In this document: piece by piece, positions 33,831-45,474 of the stretch
Layout of the letters: every line of letters starts with the position of its first letter
Position numbering within the stretch: position 1 is the first letter of the stretch
Origin: Stereocaulon alpinum
Lineage: Eukaryota; Ascomycota; Lecanoromycetes; Lecanorales; Stereocaulaceae
Direction: 5' to 3'
Assembly (NCBI GenBank): GCA_018257865.1
Contig: JAEUBA010000081.1
Coordinates: 1 to 64,000, forward strand
DNA: 64,000 nt
The notes under the pieces: model-generated
What the model was told of the DNA's origin: nothing
Seen by the model: the letters and a program-made list of their open reading frames with translations, nothing else
Database searches by the model: none
Translations under genes and position numbers: made by a program

Positions 33831-35687
33831 ATGGACGAACTACCAACAAGAAGTCCCTACGAAACCCTTGGCATACCCAAGGATGCTACGCTGGCTACTG
33901 TCAGGAGTGCATATCGGAAGCTCGTCCTGTCGTGCCACCCAGACAAAGTACAGGATCCGGCTGAGAAGCTAGTCAAAGCTGAGCATTTCCATGAGTTACA
34001 GAAAGCGTACGAGACACTTAACGATGAGAGGAAGAGACAACGTTACGATGAGGACGTCAAGCTGGCAGAGTTGAAGAAGGAGATGCAGAATGAGCGAAGT
34101 GCTCCACGCAGGACAGACGACTACTTTGGGCCACCCAGAGCTTCACCAAGATATGAGACGTACGACAACGGAGTCAGGTATCAACGGGCGGAACCACCCA
34201 TCAGCGGCCGATATGAAAGGGATGCCTACGCTGCCGAATATCCAGAAGATCGAGCGCCCTCGCGGAAGTATGAGGACCACTATGCTCCCACATCTCGAAA
34301 AACATCTGGGCGTGTGCCGGAAGACAAGAGAAAAACACGCGAGCCTGAGGACGAACGGGAACGAGAACGTAGGCGGAAAGACAATGCCAAAGAAGCCTAT
34401 CTACAAGAGTCCAGAAAAAGAGATAAGGACAGGAGGAAGGATTCAGAAATGAAGTCTAGCAGGAAGTTTTCCTATGGGGCCAACGAAGAATCGGATTCTG
34501 AAGTAGACAAATACTACTCGGTCAAGCGAGAGTCTCTCCCAAAGCACAGATATGACGATGTCCGAAGGCGGTCCGTGGACGACCCGCCGCGGAAAAGTAG
34601 CAGGCGTGAGGGCCGGGAATACGACGACTCAGAGCTCGAATCGAAGACTGGTGCCGCCAGAGAGTATATGAATAAATCGCGCGAGGCTTTTGAGCCAGAC
34701 CCTCCTCGTCGTCCGGCACATGCCAGAGCTTCTTCCAAGCTCGATATCAGGACGCCGCCCCCACCTCCGCGTGCTTCCGCCGAGCCTGAGAGGCGCTCTT
34801 CCGGCCGTGCACGTGGTGCGAGCCGAGCTCAAAGCCCAATTAGATCATCCAAAAAGGATAGACGTGCACCCGAGATTGTGGACAGTCCTTCGAGTCGGAA
34901 AGCCAGTGTTCCTGGTAGCTCTCCCTTCACAAAGGCAGTGAAGAGTGTCATCAATCCTGCATCATCGTCGAGGAAAGGACCACAACGCTCAGCAACCTAT
35001 CAGAATGCGACAGAATTTCGACCCAAACCTCTAACACGATCAGAAACAATGCCGGTGGATCGCATGCAACGTGGCGATCGTGGCGAACCGAGGCCTTTGC
35101 AATCATCGAACCTGAAGAATATGAAGGCACCATCAGACTACAGCGATTCCAGTAGCGAATCAGATTCTGAGATAACAGAAGATATGCCTTCAATGAGACC
35201 AAGACCAAGACCAAGCCAACACCAGACGTCGACGCGCTATCAATACACAGGGGACGACAACCACTATGTACTGGAACCGGAGATAATCCAGCCTCGAAAG
35301 AGTGACGACATACATTCGAGTCGTCGAGCCTCAGAACGTCCTCCAATGCCTCGTGGCTCAACAACTCGAGCACCCCCTATAGGCCGCTCTACATCGCATA
35401 TCTACACCCCAGAAGACCGCTCGCCGCGTCAAAGCTACTCTCGCACAGAGTCCACCCGTGCTCCACCATTAAAGAACCACCAGTCTGCCAACAACAGCTC
35501 AAAATTATTTGGAGAATATACTGCACCGGATGAAGAGTCTCCGAGGTCGAAGCACTCTCCAAAGATGTATTCTGATGAGGGACGATATTCACGAAGGGGC
35601 TCAGGGGACGTGGCAGATAAGGATGCCTGGCCCGGGAAGTTCAAGAGTCGTCCACACACGGCTCGAAACGAGCCTACCGCCATTTGA
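33831..35687 (+). CDS. N-terminal J-domain protein with long disordered charged tail
   Basis: Single exon, 618 aa. Residues 8-75 form a J-domain with HPD at residues 36-38 (YETLGIPKDA...SCHPDK...AYETLNDERKRQRYD). The domain should stimulate Hsp70 ATPase. The remaining about 540 residues lack G/F, zinc-finger or CTD regions, so this is a class C J-protein. They are rich in Arg, Ser, Asp, Glu and Pro, with RRKD-type basic stretches, SDSSSESDSE acidic blocks and many SR/RS dipeptides. The composition suggests a nuclear or RNA-associated scaffold (inference). No signal peptide or membrane helix. Frames on the other strand are shadows. Confidence 0.88.
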   Translation: MDELPTRSPYETLGIPKDATLATVRSAYRKLVLSCHPDKVQDPAEKLVKAEHFHELQKAYETLNDERKRQRYDEDVKLAELKKEMQNERSAPRRTDDYFGPPRASPRYETYDNGVRYQRAEPPISGRYERDAYAAEYPEDRAPSRKYEDHYAPTSRKTSGRVPEDKRKTREPEDERERERRRKDNAKEAYLQESRKRDKDRRKDSEMKSSRKFSYGANEESDSEVDKYYSVKRESLPKHRYDDVRRRSVDDPPRKSSRREGREYDDSELESKTGAAREYMNKSREAFEPDPPRRPAHARASSKLDIRTPPPPPRASAEPERRSSGRARGASRAQSPIRSSKKDRRAPEIVDSPSSRKASVPGSSPFTKAVKSVINPASSSRKGPQRSATYQNATEFRPKPLTRSETMPVDRMQRGDRGEPRPLQSSNLKNMKAPSDYSDSSSESDSEITEDMPSMRPRPRPSQHQTSTRYQYTGDDNHYVLEPEIIQPRKSDDIHSSRRASERPPMPRGSTTRAPPIGRSTSHIYTPEDRSPRQSYSRTESTRAPPLKNHQSANNSSKLFGEYTAPDEESPRSKHSPKMYSDEGRYSRRGSGDVADKDAWPGKFKSRPHTARNEPTAI

Positions 35688-37321
35688 GACGCTCTGCTTG
35701 GCGACCATTGATGGTCCAGAACCCCCTTCTTACGGGCTCTGACTGTCAGCTTTGCCAGGTGTACTTGGCTACGGGTTCTACATTACAACAACTGCTTGAC
35801 GCCAATTTTCATTTCGACGCGTTGTTGCATTGGAAGTTTAGCGGCTTGCCACTTTGCATACGCTCATTCTACCCTGAGTGCTTTCATGACGGATTGTATA
35901 ACATAGAGGAAGAGGATTATGTGACGGCATGTTCAGGCAGCAAAATTTTGATCCCTTGGTCATACCTTCATGGCTAGTAGCACACAGTACATGTCAACAT
36001 GCTGATTCGAGGAGCCTGAATGGGTAGTTGGCTGGCGAAGACATGCTGTCGTAGGGCTGGCATCGTAGTAGCTCAATTACGAATTATGATATGTTACCCT
36101 TCTAGCATTATTCTCGTTTTCTCTTACTGGTTTGTGTACTCTCATATTGTCGTCCGGCATCGTACTGGTGAAGCACGATGCGTCTATGACTGATATTTCA
36201 TGCTGACATGGCTAGTCTGCCTAAATCCTAGGTTCGTAGCCACACTCGCCTGTGCGCCATGATGGTTTTTTGCTAGCTTTCTCACAACGTCGTGGCCCAT
36301 GCCGGATCTCGAATTTGTTATTGCTGCCGCCATTGCGCCACCACAACAAAAAGATCCTCATTGTCTGGCACGCCATTGGGTAGAATCTATCAGTACATCA
36401 ATAACAACTCAACTCCATTGAATGAATTGTCGGGCATTTTCGCGTTCGCATGTGCCCTTCGAAATTTACGCTAAGCCGTCTTCTGTCGAACCATGACTCT
36501 TTGCTACAATTTCAGACGGCACAAAATACCCCTAGTGTACCTTCCCACTCTCGAACCAAGGTTGGCAGCTTCCCATGTACACTGTGGCGCGTACAAGCAC
36601 CTGCAAAATGATAAGGACCTCATCCGTTGAACGAACCTTCCTACCCAATATACCAACGACAAGGACTACCTCATAAGATCTATAGCTCTCCTTCTAATGA
36701 ATCTTCGTGCGGAATGCTTGTAATATGCTTTGCTATTTGTACAGCAATGTTTGCCTGCAAAAAAAATTTCATGCGATTCTATGGTATCCACATATTCATT
36801 AGCGAGAGACAGAACGTCAAACGCCACAATACCGAAAGGCTAGCAAGCGGTCCCAGAGACACCACTCGCGAAGCAATAATGAAACGGCATAGCCAGCGAC
36901 CCAGCTAGAATTAAGCTATGGAAGCCAGCCTCCACAAATTTGCTCTTATTTGGTTCTTTTGCTTTTGTGAATCCTACCAAGTCTCTGTTGACTTTTAGCG
37001 AGCCTGACGCGCACTATTCTGTATACATAAGGAGTTCGACAATTCCTTCTGCTTTCACAAGCTGGATAACCTGCAGTTGATGGTATTGGATCAGAGGGTC
37101 ATTCCGAGGGTTCTTCGTGGCTCAATGAGCCAAGGGCTTTTATTCGATTAAAAAAGCTCTATTTTGAGCAAGTATTGAACACAACCTCGACTTCCTACTC
37201 CTCTCGCACAACATGAACTCACGAACGTAAACTACTACAACGTTGACTACGAGCAATACTCTCCACTCATTTCTTCTGAGAAACTACGAGATTCCACAAT
37301 TATAGCGATCAATTATCCAGC
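35688..37321. other. 1.6-kb intergenic region with a possible short uORF
   Basis: Holds the 3' flank of the J-protein gene and the leader of the next gene. The frame 35684-35977 has no family match. A five-codon upstream ORF (ATG at 37213, stop at 37225-37227) lies about 95 nt before the next gene's ATG. Whether it is transcribed is unknown. Confidence 0.4.
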
Positions 37322-39772
37322 ATGGCGTCGTTCGCTACTCTCAGTCGCGTTCCACCTTTCGAGGCATCTCCAGCGTCAGCATCTCCAGCAGAAAGTTCTG
37401 AAAACGACGATTTGCTCGTTAAGCAGCTGGTCACTGTACCCACACCATTGTCTTCTTCTTGCAGAGCAAGCGACATTCACATAATACCATCAACAAAGGC
37501 CCAGAGCGGTCTATCGACTCCTTCACCCACAAACCCACCATTTCCAACATCGAGCAAGGACAATGAGACCGCTACAACATCTCCAGCAACTCCAACTCAG
37601 CTTTACCACGGTCTTCGAACCCCTCCAGATACGAATCCAAGACCTTCCTTATCCAGAGCAAACAATGAGGCCGCTACACCGTTTGCAATAGTTTCTAGCC
37701 GACTCTGCCGTAATCCAGGGCAGGTCTCAACCAGGACACTGCAAAAGGACGATCTACGCGAGTTCGACCCCTACCCTAATAATTTCTCACCTGTTACCGA
37801 CCTTGCCACCGACCAACGTGGTGCTATCTCTGCAATTGTCCCACGAACTTTCGGAAAAGCTGAACAACGTGACCAACCATCCAACCCTGAAAACCACGCC
37901 GCAACCTTATTACAGGATATCCATGAGCAGGAAGCGCGTGAGGCGGGAGCAGCGGCTCTCTTAGCTTTTCCAAGAAAAGCCGAAAGCGAGAAGGACTCCG
38001 ATGATGATGATGAAGAGCCTAACCTCATTGATTCTATCGAGTCACCCATCTACTGTCACGGAAACAACCTCCGCCTTAACGCCACTCGAGGTAACGCCAT
38101 TTGGGCATTAAGCAAAGTTCCCAGGAATAACGTCAAACTCCCCCTAGGCACGACCAACCATGAAGGCGAGACGGAGTGTAATCGCTGCATTTTCGTCAAT
38201 GAAGCCCTAACCCATAAACGCTACCTCCGTGGCTACACTAAATGCAAAGATTGCAGAGATTTGGCCAGATCCAAACCCAATTGCAAAGACTGCAAGAAAC
38301 TCCCCAACGTCGACAAGCGCAGTGCTCGCGAGAAGACGGTTCCACTCGCAGACACAGCCCGCGACGACTTAGACGGCAAGAAGACCTGGGGCGCTGCTTC
38401 CTACGAAGAAACACAATCCCACTACCAAATCCAGGACCAAACACTTGAGTCCCGTCGAGATCAGCAATACCCAAGAACACAATCTCACTACAACATCCTC
38501 GGGCAAAATCAGCAAGACCCTGAATCTCAATGCCGTCTCGGGCCCTACACGCCTTGCCAACTCGCACGTACCAGGAACTTGCTAGTCAACAATGGCTATC
38601 TCAACAAGCCCACACCTAGCCCTGAACATGCCGCGGCATACCCACCACCGAGCCCCAATGCTACCACTGAAGACATTGAACAACCAAGCCAAGAAGCAGC
38701 TCCAACACTCATACTCATATTATCCACTGAAGAAGCAACCCCTGCAGCCACCTCTACATCACCCGAAGATAAAACAGGCAAGAAACCCCCATTAGTTCCC
38801 GGTACCCAGCAAGCTTGCCTAGAAGACTATCTCTACGCAGATGAAAGAGCCAAGAAGGAAATGCACATAGCGGTATACTGCACTCTCCACGAGCTGGACA
38901 GAGACGAATTCGAAAAGGAGCATCAACAAAGACTCACCAACGCCGGTGCTCCCACCCCTGAACAACGTAAACGCGATGCAGCTGCCATGGAGCGCGAGGC
39001 GAAGCAGGATGTGGATAAATACATGAAGCAGGTCTACTCGGAGGAGAGGATAGCTGCTGCACTGCATTGGTTACTGATTGAGCTGGTGCGCGTGGATGAT
39101 GGACCTACTACCCTCAGGAAGGCCAAGGCAAAGGGAAAGGGAAAGGGAAAGGCGATCGAGAAGAAGAACCCCTTGAAAGAACTGGAATCTACACTGCTCG
39201 TTGCGCCACCGCCTGCCCTTCCCTCGAAGAACGGACCCCGCGCGTACTTGTCGAGGCATAGCAACTTGTTAATGAAGACTTTAGATCTCGATGACAATCC
39301 GAAGCTCAACAACTCCGAGATGACCCAGAGAAAGAACAAGAATGCGGCGGCTCTAGATCGAGATCTCGAAACCATGGTCAACGGAGGCCTCGAATCAATT
39401 GCGGAACAGAGAAGACATGCTATGGCTGAGGATCCTCATAACATCAACATCAATGCCTTCGTTGAGACTGCAATGACAAAGAAACGCACATTTGTTGATG
39501 CCAGCACGATGACCACCGCCACCCGCTTCGACGAAACCGACAGCAACACCGATATGCCTGCCCCTCCTCCTACGAAGAAGGTAAAGATCACTTTGAAGGT
39601 GAACCCTAAAGCTAACCCAGCCCATCCTGATCATGCCCAATTCATGGCGCTCATGGGGAAGGAGCCGCAGAGCCAGAGTATTGCTAATGCTCGCCTTCAG
39701 CCGACACTGACACTGGCTAATGCAAGACCGAAGAGGACGACAAAGGCACCGAAGAGGTTGAGTGGGAACTAA
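37322..39772 (+). CDS. hypothetical disordered protein with a central cysteine cluster
   Basis: Single exon, 816 aa, not recognised as any family. The N-terminal third is Pro/Ser/Thr/Ala-rich. At about residues 286-330 a cluster of six Cys in three C-x2-C pairs (CNRCIF, CKDCRD, CKDCKK), with intervening Arg/Lys/His, looks like a small zinc-binding module. Then come a Q/N/P-rich stretch, a helical charged region (RDEFEKEHQQRLTNA; REAKQDVDKYMKQVYSEER), a KGKGKGK basic tract, and a basic tail (KKVKITLKV; RPKRTTKAPKRL) like a nuclear localisation signal. Absence of stops over 2.45 kb and coding-like composition support a real gene. A nuclear or chromatin role is inference only. Confidence 0.75.
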   Translation: MASFATLSRVPPFEASPASASPAESSENDDLLVKQLVTVPTPLSSSCRASDIHIIPSTKAQSGLSTPSPTNPPFPTSSKDNETATTSPATPTQLYHGLRTPPDTNPRPSLSRANNEAATPFAIVSSRLCRNPGQVSTRTLQKDDLREFDPYPNNFSPVTDLATDQRGAISAIVPRTFGKAEQRDQPSNPENHAATLLQDIHEQEAREAGAAALLAFPRKAESEKDSDDDDEEPNLIDSIESPIYCHGNNLRLNATRGNAIWALSKVPRNNVKLPLGTTNHEGETECNRCIFVNEALTHKRYLRGYTKCKDCRDLARSKPNCKDCKKLPNVDKRSAREKTVPLADTARDDLDGKKTWGAASYEETQSHYQIQDQTLESRRDQQYPRTQSHYNILGQNQQDPESQCRLGPYTPCQLARTRNLLVNNGYLNKPTPSPEHAAAYPPPSPNATTEDIEQPSQEAAPTLILILSTEEATPAATSTSPEDKTGKKPPLVPGTQQACLEDYLYADERAKKEMHIAVYCTLHELDRDEFEKEHQQRLTNAGAPTPEQRKRDAAAMEREAKQDVDKYMKQVYSEERIAAALHWLLIELVRVDDGPTTLRKAKAKGKGKGKAIEKKNPLKELESTLLVAPPPALPSKNGPRAYLSRHSNLLMKTLDLDDNPKLNNSEMTQRKNKNAAALDRDLETMVNGGLESIAEQRRHAMAEDPHNININAFVETAMTKKRTFVDASTMTTATRFDETDSNTDMPAPPPTKKVKITLKVNPKANPAHPDHAQFMALMGKEPQSQSIANARLQPTLTLANARPKRTTKAPKRLSGN

Positions 39773-40342
39773 GTATGGTTGGCGTCGGGCGTTGGGGTTG
39801 GGGTTAGACGGAAGTCCTTTGGATTGGGGATCTTGTTTGAGAATGGTGTTTTGGGATTGGGAATCGCGTCTGGTTGGGATAGGGAGGGATGGATGGGATG
39901 AGGAGGATTATATACAAATTTGAACAATGCTTTTTGTACGTCAGCGGCGTTGGATGGGAGGGCGGTACACATGTTTTGCAATGCGTTTCGTACGTCAGCG
40001 GCGTTGGATGTAATGGGATGGGCGGGAGTTTTGACTGTTTGCAGTTTTGCGGCGTTGATGGTGGTTTATGGTGGGAGACACGGTTGTTGGGTGATATGCT
40101 AGAATGCGTTGGATTACTTTCTTTGTTTCTTTACATACATGGGCTTCGGGTTGGTTGTTTGTATCGTTAGGCTGCATGTTAGTTAGATCAAATGAATGCT
40201 TTATCCTTAGACCATGTTCATATTGAGATTTCTTTTGTTATCGCTATGAGATGCTTTGCTGGGTGATGCCATATTCTGTCCGCAAGACATGCCCATCTAT
40301 TCACCACAAATACAGGACTTCAGTAGCTACCTCATAAGAGCA
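39773..40342. other. convergent 3' intergenic region with a 21-bp direct repeat
   Basis: Lies between the orphan gene and the adaptin gene, which converge. GTACGTCAGCGGCGTTGGATG occurs exactly at 39936-39956 and again at 39990-40010, with T-rich sequence before each. No gene recognised. Confidence 0.6.
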
Positions 40343-43087
40343 TCATGTAGGCTCAGACCAATCCACCTGATCAATCACCGGCGCCATGCCTTCCTTCGTG
40401 TAGCTAACTTTGAGGCGTAATCGAAGCTTTGGAGGTAGTGCCTGATGATAAACTAGTATCAGCCACGATCTTGGTACCATGGAATAGAAAAGTGGAACTC
40501 ACCCCTTGAACCGCACTGACCCTCATGGCTTGTGTGGCTTCTTCACCGCCTTCCAAGTCAGCCTTACTGACTGCATTGAGCTGTAATTTTTGACTTTTGG
40601 GCACTGCGGCTTGTAGGCCCACACCGACGAATCTGTCGAAGTTGCTGGTGTTTCGGAATCGAGCGAGGATCTGCGCGACACCGCCATTTCGCTGTACTTG
40701 GAGAGTGAGAGAGATGTCGTTTTTGTTGTAGGCGGGGTGGGCTTGGGTGTTTGATAGAGGGGAGGCGGCTTGTGGTGGTGGGGTGGAGAGAGAGCTGAAG
40801 AGGTCGTTCGAGGCTGAGGTACTTTGGGGTGGGGGAGAGGAGAGGCCGTTGGTAGATAAAGATTGGGAGCCCATGAGATCCATCATTGAGTTCGCGTTAT
40901 TGGGCATAGAGGGTTGCGAGGATATTGAAGGTCCGCCTCCTAGTATGTCAGCTAGGAGATCTGCGTTATTCTGGGTACCGTTCATTGTTGCGCTAAGGTC
41001 TGCTGCTGGCATGTCTGAGCCGCCCATAAGGTCAAGTAGCATGTCTTGTTCCGTCACTTTCGCCGGCCTCTTCGCTCTAGCGGCTGCTTTATTTTGCTTT
41101 GGTGTGGCTTCACCGAGCACGCGCTGCTCTTCTCGAATCTCTGGAGGTGGCATCCGTTCGAGGACCCCTCGCCGGATGTCGTCGTACGCGAAGAGGTTGC
41201 CATATTCGACGGCTCGCTGCTGAATCTCGATGCTGAGATCCGATGTTCGGTTTGACAGTAGCCGTCGTATTCGATCTATCTGCGACGGGTCTTTGAGTCT
41301 TGCTGTTAGTTTCATTGCTGAGGTGACGATGTATTCCGTGACAATTTGCGATGAGTAGGCACTCTCGAGAATTGTGTTGAAGAGGTCGACCACCTCGCTT
41401 TCTTTGACCTCTTGTACCAATTCTTCCTCTTCATATTGGCCTCCACGCAGTAGTGCGTCTCCGTATTCTCCAATGACCCAGGTACCAGCTAGCGTCAAGC
41501 CTTCTTGGGTAATGTCGTCCTTTAGTCCTGCATAGAGCTTTTGCACTGAATAGGTCTGAAGATCTGGCGTTGTCGCGATGAGTCGTACAAATGACGAGAG
41601 AATCTGTTCCTTCACGTAGTTCCCAGCCAGCTTTAGCACTCTTAGCATTGTGTCAACGTGCCACCTTTTTGTTGGAGCGAATCGATCGGCCGCGACACCT
41701 ATCTGGCTTGTCATGATTGGCTTGAACTCGTTGTCTGCTACCTCCAGGAACGCCAGTAGCTCCCGAATAAGGACCCGTACATTACCCTCATTGATCAGGG
41801 TAAAGCTCAAGTCCAGTGCTCTCCTTCGAATACTGATATCCGGATCTCGCAGACACTCAAGGATCGTATTCCTATGCCGTTGTACCGCGTTTGGTTCGAC
41901 TGCAACGACCTTTATGAGAGTGTTCAAGGCCACATATCTGATGTTATTATCCTTATTCGTCAGGAATTTTCCAAGGATGTTGACGCCCAGTACCCGCAAG
42001 CCTGAGTCTGCCTCAATATCCAGTATGGTCAAGACTGATTCATATAAAATTGAGTTGCCAACATTCTTGGCAGATTCCGTATTTGTGGCTACCTGCGCTA
42101 GGATATCGTTGATCTGCTCACTCGTGTGAGCGTCTCCTCGTCCAAGCAATCTGAGCAGTCGGAGGATTTTGACTTGCAAGAAGGGGTCGGTTATGCCGTT
42201 GACGTCGTGCTCTGGTGCGTATCCAGAGCTAGCCAGACCTTTCAGCGTCCTCACCAACCCAACAGTCAAGGGCCTAAACATGTCCACTACTCCTTCCTCT
42301 CCACCTTCTGCCTCTTCTGCCTCGCACATACTCGTCACCAATGTAAGCCCACATAGTAGTACTCCATGGTTCCGGTCTGATAGTAGAAGCTTTGCTTTCT
42401 CAATGAAATGTTCTTGAAGGTCTGGGACTTTTCGGCATATTCGCATGGCGCAGAGAGCAGCTTTCCGGCGTATATAAGGATTGGCTGTGGATAGAAGATT
42501 TTCGATCTGGGAGAAAAGATCCCTTGACATTTCAACGGAAGCAATGTTTCCTAAAGTACAAAGGGCGAGTCCGACGACATATTGATTGGAATGATTGAGA
42601 TCGCTAGCACGGCGACCAGTCAGCTGTCCAGCCACGATAGTTAAGACACGGATAAGCGTACTTCTGCAGAGAATTGGTCACCAATGTCAGGACTTCCTGG
42701 TTCTCGTCCAGCAGTAACATGGTCCCTAGGTAGCCCAACCTCTTGTCCGCAAAGCGCGGAGATGCTAGAAGCTTCAGACATTCTATCTGGCCGAAATGTG
42801 TCCTTTCCCCTAAAGTGAAGAGGTATAGTAGTTTGGCGACATTGTTTCTCCTGCCCTAAGGTCAACTCCATACTCTGCCGACTTCGAACTTTGTGCCAGG
42901 CACCTTATATTGTGGTCCCCACTTTCTTCCCTAAAGCTCGCTCTGATTGCAGCACTCTCTTTCTGAACCACAGACCTCTCGTCCGCAATGGTCTTCGAAG
43001 CACGTACGTTGCGAATGAATTGCTTCACTGTTTCATGTCTTAGCCAGAGGCAGCTGCAAAATCAAAGGGGAACGTGCATGAGCTCAT
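40343..43087 (-). CDS. APL4: AP-1 clathrin adaptor complex gamma subunit
   Basis: Model: complement(join(40343..40441, 40503..42603, 42662..42850, 42904..43027, 43078..43087)), 840 aa. Three introns are GT-AG. The first (43028-43077) is GC-AG with donor GCACGT. It is needed to give the canonical start MSSLKQFIRNVR, because no ATG starts the KQFIRNVR exon. The adaptin trunk (about 1-570) has the expected RASFREES, LGERTHFGQIECLKLLAS and NQYVVGLALCTLGNIAS blocks. A Gly/Ser/Asn/Pro hinge with repeated LLDLMG and LLADILGG boxes follows, then the gamma-ear (DISLTLQVQRNGG to the end DQVDWSEPT). It selects cargo and recruits clathrin at the trans-Golgi and endosomes. Length fits the family. It is divergent from the sterol acyltransferase, with about 480 bp between starts. 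Confidence 0.95.
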
Positions 43088-43564
43088 AGTGGTCTCATGG
43101 ACCCCAGTGGGGGCAGATGTACAAGTATGACGGTTTCTCTTGGAGGTAAATCATATATCCATTGGTCTCGTAAGGCTACAGTGTACTATTATAGTCGGCA
43201 TTGTTTTAGTATAAATCATCAAACAGCATAGTCTCGCAGCAGTTGCCAAGGCTGGTAAGATCAGCCCTATGGAATTAACCCTTGTTCATGCGGAGCTGTA
43301 TCTGTGCCAAGAATTTGAGAATAAGTTACAGTAATCAGCTCGCCATCCAACATCAGCTGCTCTTACGCACCGCATACATTCCTGGAATATGGCAGTCATG
43401 GCGGAGCATCTAATGCTACCTGCACACCTATAATCAACCTTCTTTTGACCCCCAGATGTTGCCTAATCAGCACAACTGTACTATCCGACATCTACATCTG
43501 AGCAGACATCTTACATGATTAAGCCACAGCTGGCTGTAGCAGGAATCGACCACTGAGCATAATA
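43088..43564. promoter_or_regulatory. divergent promoter, AP-1 gamma / sterol O-acyltransferase
   Basis: 477 bp between two divergent starts. No specific site is claimed. No other gene fits in the interval. Confidence 0.5.
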
Positions 43565-45474
43565 ATGGCCATGGCAGCAGCCTTGAATGGCAACACAGAC
43601 CACATTCTACGTCCACGGCCTGTCAAGCCCGGCAATCCTATAGTCCTTCGGGCACAGTCGAAAGAAGGTACTCTGAGGTCCAACGCAAATTATGAAGGAA
43701 TACCATCCGGCATGTCTAGGTATATGCCTCTTCATTCACTTACTACCGATTTGGGCTAATCAATACCTGCCAGTGGGCGCTCTACACCTCTTCCCGCTGA
43801 TGCCCCCCCGTCTGCCCAGTCTATATCTTCTGCGAGGAAGCAAGTCAGAGCTCAGCAAAAACACAGGATGTTTCCTACTGTCGAATACGCGGCTCGGGTC
43901 TCCCATTTCGACCCAAGGAGCGAATATCGAGACTTCAGAGGCTTCTTTGTACTCTTCTGGATTGGATTGGCGATCATGGTGATCACTACAACCCTGAGGA
44001 ATATTAAGGATACCGGATATCCTTTGCGGCATCAAATGTGGGATCTTTTAACAACCAAAACGTGGGAGCTTGGGATTAGCGATGGTGTAATGGTTGGAAG
44101 CACAGCACTAAGTGTGCCCTTGCAAATGCTGTTCCGGAGGAGCAAAGGATGGTTGAGATGGGAGAACTTGGGAATGCCCATACACAGCGCGTTTCAAATC
44201 GCTTGGCTGGTACTCTGGGTGAAGTACGCGGAGATCTGTGGTTGACTGAGGTGCAGCTGCTGACCTTAACAGTTGGCCCTTTCTCTTGAATTGGACATGG
44301 ACAGCGCAGGTATTCTTCACCCTACATACCTTGACCCTACTCATGAAGATGCATTCGTACGCCTTCTACAACGGCCATCTGAGTACCACCGAGCATCGTT
44401 TATCAGCTCTCGACAACCCTGAGAATGCTTCGACTGCTGCAGCTGTACGATATCCTAGCTCAAATACGCAACTCAACGAAATGGATAAAGCAGCCGAGCA
44501 AAAGAGAAATGAAGACGAGAAGGAGACCTTGGATCAACTGCGCGAGGATCTTGCCCTCGAATTGACTTCGCCCCTTGGCCAAGTCACGTATCCACAGAAC
44601 CTGTCACTGTATAATTACGCCGACTACATCCTGTGTCCCACGCTTTGTTATGAGCTCGAGTACCCAAGAACACCGCATATCCAATGGGTGGAACTCTTCT
44701 GGAAAACTATGGCAGTCTTTGGGTGCATCTTCCTTCTCACCATCGTAAGCGAAGAGTTCATAGTTCCGGTGCTTAACGAGTCGGCTGTACGACTTCAAGG
44801 AATCACAAGCTGGTCCGAAATGGGCCTGATCCTCGCAGAGACCATCAGCCTGCTCTTATTTCCGTTCATGGTGACATTACTGTTGGTATTCCTTGTCATT
44901 TTCGAATATGTTCTCGGAGCTTTCGCGGAAATATCGTGCTTCGCGGATCGCCACTTCTATTCAGATTGGTGGAATTCCTGCGACTGGTAAGACATTCATT
45001 TTCGTACCTTCAGCTCATTTGCTTATCGTGGGACAGGCTCGAATTTTCTCGAGAGTGGAATATTCCAGTCCATCATTTCCTCCGTCGTCACGTTTATGGG
45101 GCCTCTAGACCTTACGTCTCCCGCAACACAGCAACACTGATCACCTTCCTTGTCAGTGCTTTTGGCCATGAGCTTGTTATGGGTTGTATTACCAAGAAAC
45201 TACGGGGATATGGCTTTGTCGCGCAGATGTTGCAGCTGCCAATCGTAGCGTTGCAGAGGACGAGGATAGTCAGGAGTCGACGGCTATTCAATGTGAGTTT
45301 AACACAATACCGAACCAGGTCATCTTGCTCAAGCTTGCTGATCATGCTGCAGAATATACTCTTTTGGAGTTCCATGATTCTTGGTTTGGCAATGGTAAGT
45401 TCTCAGTCTAGGGCTCCGTCATTTACGCAAGCTGACTTAGCGGGTAGATGTGTGCGCTATATGTACTTGTATGA
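43565..45474 (+). CDS. ARE2: sterol O-acyltransferase (ACAT/ARE, MBOAT family)
   Basis: Model: join(43565..43719, 43774..44223, 44273..44986, 45037..45292, 45353..45394, 45448..45474), 547 aa. All introns are 49-60 nt and GT-AG. Frames join at every step to a protein ending MCALYVLV. Several hydrophobic helices fit a polytopic ER membrane enzyme. Diagnostic motifs: FYSDWWN (about residue 430, the FYxDWWN acyl-CoA site) and the active-site His in SAFGHELVMG (about residue 484). The HSYAFYNG block is also typical. It esterifies ergosterol with acyl-CoA for storage in lipid droplets. Yeast has two paralogues (ARE1/ARE2), so the symbol is a family label. The acceptor of the last intron was preferred over one 7 nt upstream because it gives a normal C-terminus. 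Confidence 0.92.

Noticed and set aside
41650..42129. 159-codon plus-strand frame
   Set aside because: Antisense shadow of the AP-1 gamma trunk.
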